Below, in pieces: positions 12,562 to 13,317 of a stretch of DNA of 13,317 bases. Positions within the stretch are counted from its first letter, which is position 1; the number at the start of each line of letters is the position of its first letter. Source of the DNA: an uncultured Selenomonadaceae bacterium (GTDB lineage: Bacteria > Bacillota > Negativicutes > Selenomonadales > Selenomonadaceae); NCBI GenBank assembly GCA_905233325.1, contig CAJODU010000027.1, positions 1 through 13,317 of the forward strand. The letters are read 5' to 3'. The notes beneath the pieces were generated by a model. The model saw nothing but the letters and a program-made list of their open reading frames with translations. It searched no databases and was not told where the DNA came from. The position numbers and the translations under genes are program-made.

Positions 12562-13317
12562 TGCAATGAACAGAATTGCACCAAAACATTTAGCGGAAGA
12601 GTGGGACAACCCCGGTCTGCTTGTCGGTGATCCCCATCAAGCAGTCAATAAAATCTTGATCTGCCTTGACCTCAGTGAAGAGATGATTCAAGAGGCGATT
12701 GATATCAAGGCACAGATGATCGTCACTCACCACCCTATGATTTTCAAGCCGGTTAAAAGTATCAGAACTGACTTGCCGCTTGGTCGCAAGATTAGCAGCC
12801 TTATCAAAAACGATATTGCTTGCTTTGCCGCTCACACCAACCTTGACAGTGCTGAGGGTGGCGTCAATGATGTGCTTGCTCACAAACTTGGGCTTGTTGA
12901 TATTAAACCCTTTGACGAGGAGCTCTCTCTTGGGAGAATAGGTCAACTTCAAAGAGATATGTCATTTAAAGAATTCGCCTTCCACGTCAAAAAGCTGCTC
13001 AAAGCCGATCATATCAGGCTAATCAATGCCGGTGACTTCCTCATCAAAAAGGTGGGGATCTGCGGCGGTGCGGGCAGTGAGTTTATCGCTAAAGCTAAAT
13101 TCCTTGGTGCTGATGCTTTCGTTACGGGTGATGTCAAGTATCACGAGGCACAGGCGGCCATAGAAAATAAAATTCACGTTGTAGATGCCGGTCACTTTGC
13201 AACTGAATTTCCTATCGTCCACGCTCTCGCCGAAAAGCTCAAAGATGACTTTAAAAAACTCAAGATAGATGTAGAAATTGTTGAGGATACTTCTTCTAAA
13301 GATTGCTTTAATATAAT
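12530..13317 (+). CDS. Nif3-like dinuclear metal-centre protein (YqfO/YbgI family), cut at window end
   Basis: Member of the Nif3 family, often labelled GTP cyclohydrolase 1 type 2 homologue, a hexameric protein with a two-metal site; its true role is unsettled. The first 262 codons are present. Metal ligands are visible: H67-H68 in VTHHPMIF, D106 in AHTNLDSAEGG, and H222/E226 in DAGHFATEF. The distance between the two halves matches the short YbgI form, without the PII-like middle domain of the about 370-aa YqfO form, so the protein is probably nearly complete when the window ends (VEDTSSKDCFNI resembles the usual C-terminal SS...PF segment). ATG 12530 has GAGG 10 bases upstream and lies 32 bases inside trmK, so translation is likely coupled. 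A minus-strand open frame over 12590-12952 is a shadow of this gene. Confidence 0.9.
   Translation, partial: MKKTTVQTICDAMNRIAPKHLAEEWDNPGLLVGDPHQAVNKILICLDLSEEMIQEAIDIKAQMIVTHHPMIFKPVKSIRTDLPLGRKISSLIKNDIACFAAHTNLDSAEGGVNDVLAHKLGLVDIKPFDEELSLGRIGQLQRDMSFKEFAFHVKKLLKADHIRLINAGDFLIKKVGICGGAGSEFIAKAKFLGADAFVTGDVKYHEAQAAIENKIHVVDAGHFATEFPIVHALAEKLKDDFKKLKIDVEIVEDTSSKDCFNI

Noticed and set aside
12590..12952. A 120-codon open frame on the minus strand within the Nif3-like gene
   Set aside because: It is antisense to the highly conserved HHP and HTNLD region of Nif3; no ribosome-binding site or family resemblance.
1..13317. CRISPR arrays, insertion sequences, tRNA or rRNA genes
   Set aside because: I found no spaced direct repeats, transposase-like frames, terminal inverted repeats or cloverleaf-like segments by eye; nearly all bases are explained by protein genes.

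Overview
This window looks like the chromosome of a flagellated, diderm Firmicute of the Negativicutes type (Selenomonas-like). The grounds are a FliJ-lytic transglycosylase-MotE-like flagellar trio, a pseudopilin/PilM-PilN set, DapL-type lysine biosynthesis, AGGAG/GAGG ribosome-binding sites, frequent GTG and TTG starts, and moderate GC content. The taxonomic call is an inference from gene content and protein style, not from a marker gene.

Layout. At 1-954 on the plus strand are the 3' end of argH and, coupled to it by an ATGA overlap, a short prepilin peptidase. At 944-4392 on the minus strand is a three-gene transcription unit, read right to left: a P1B-type ATPase-like protein whose catalytic and metal-binding motifs are all replaced, a class I SAM methyltransferase, and a full-length DnaA. 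A strong sigma-70-like promoter (TTGAAG-17-TATAAT) sits just upstream of the first gene. At 4481-5644 on the minus strand is an AlaC/DapL-type aminotransferase with its own promoter and a terminator. At 5833-7870 on the plus strand are fliJ, a flagellar-type lytic transglycosylase and a MotE-like MgtE_N protein. A perfect 8-bp hairpin follows, then dapL (7942-9177). At 9242-11863 on the plus strand, behind a TTGACA-17-TAAAAT promoter, are three pseudopilin-like genes and a gene that appears to fuse PilM-like and PilN-like halves. At 11884 to the window end are trmK and a Nif3-family gene, overlapping, the latter cut by the window edge.

How the genes fit together. The prepilin peptidase probably processes the pseudopilins encoded 8 kb away; no pilus motor ATPase, platform protein or secretin lies in the window. 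The flagellar trio would act in export, in opening the cell wall and around the basal body. The two aminotransferases belong to related branches, and one of them (DapL) should supply diaminopimelate for lysine and peptidoglycan.

The most unusual part is the minus-strand operon. It holds an apparently intact but catalytically dead P-type ATPase relative, and a DnaA that lies away from dnaN/recF and has an altered DnaA-box recognition loop (GGLNHTTV where GGRDHTTV is usual). Whether this DnaA is the only copy or a paralogue cannot be decided from the window.
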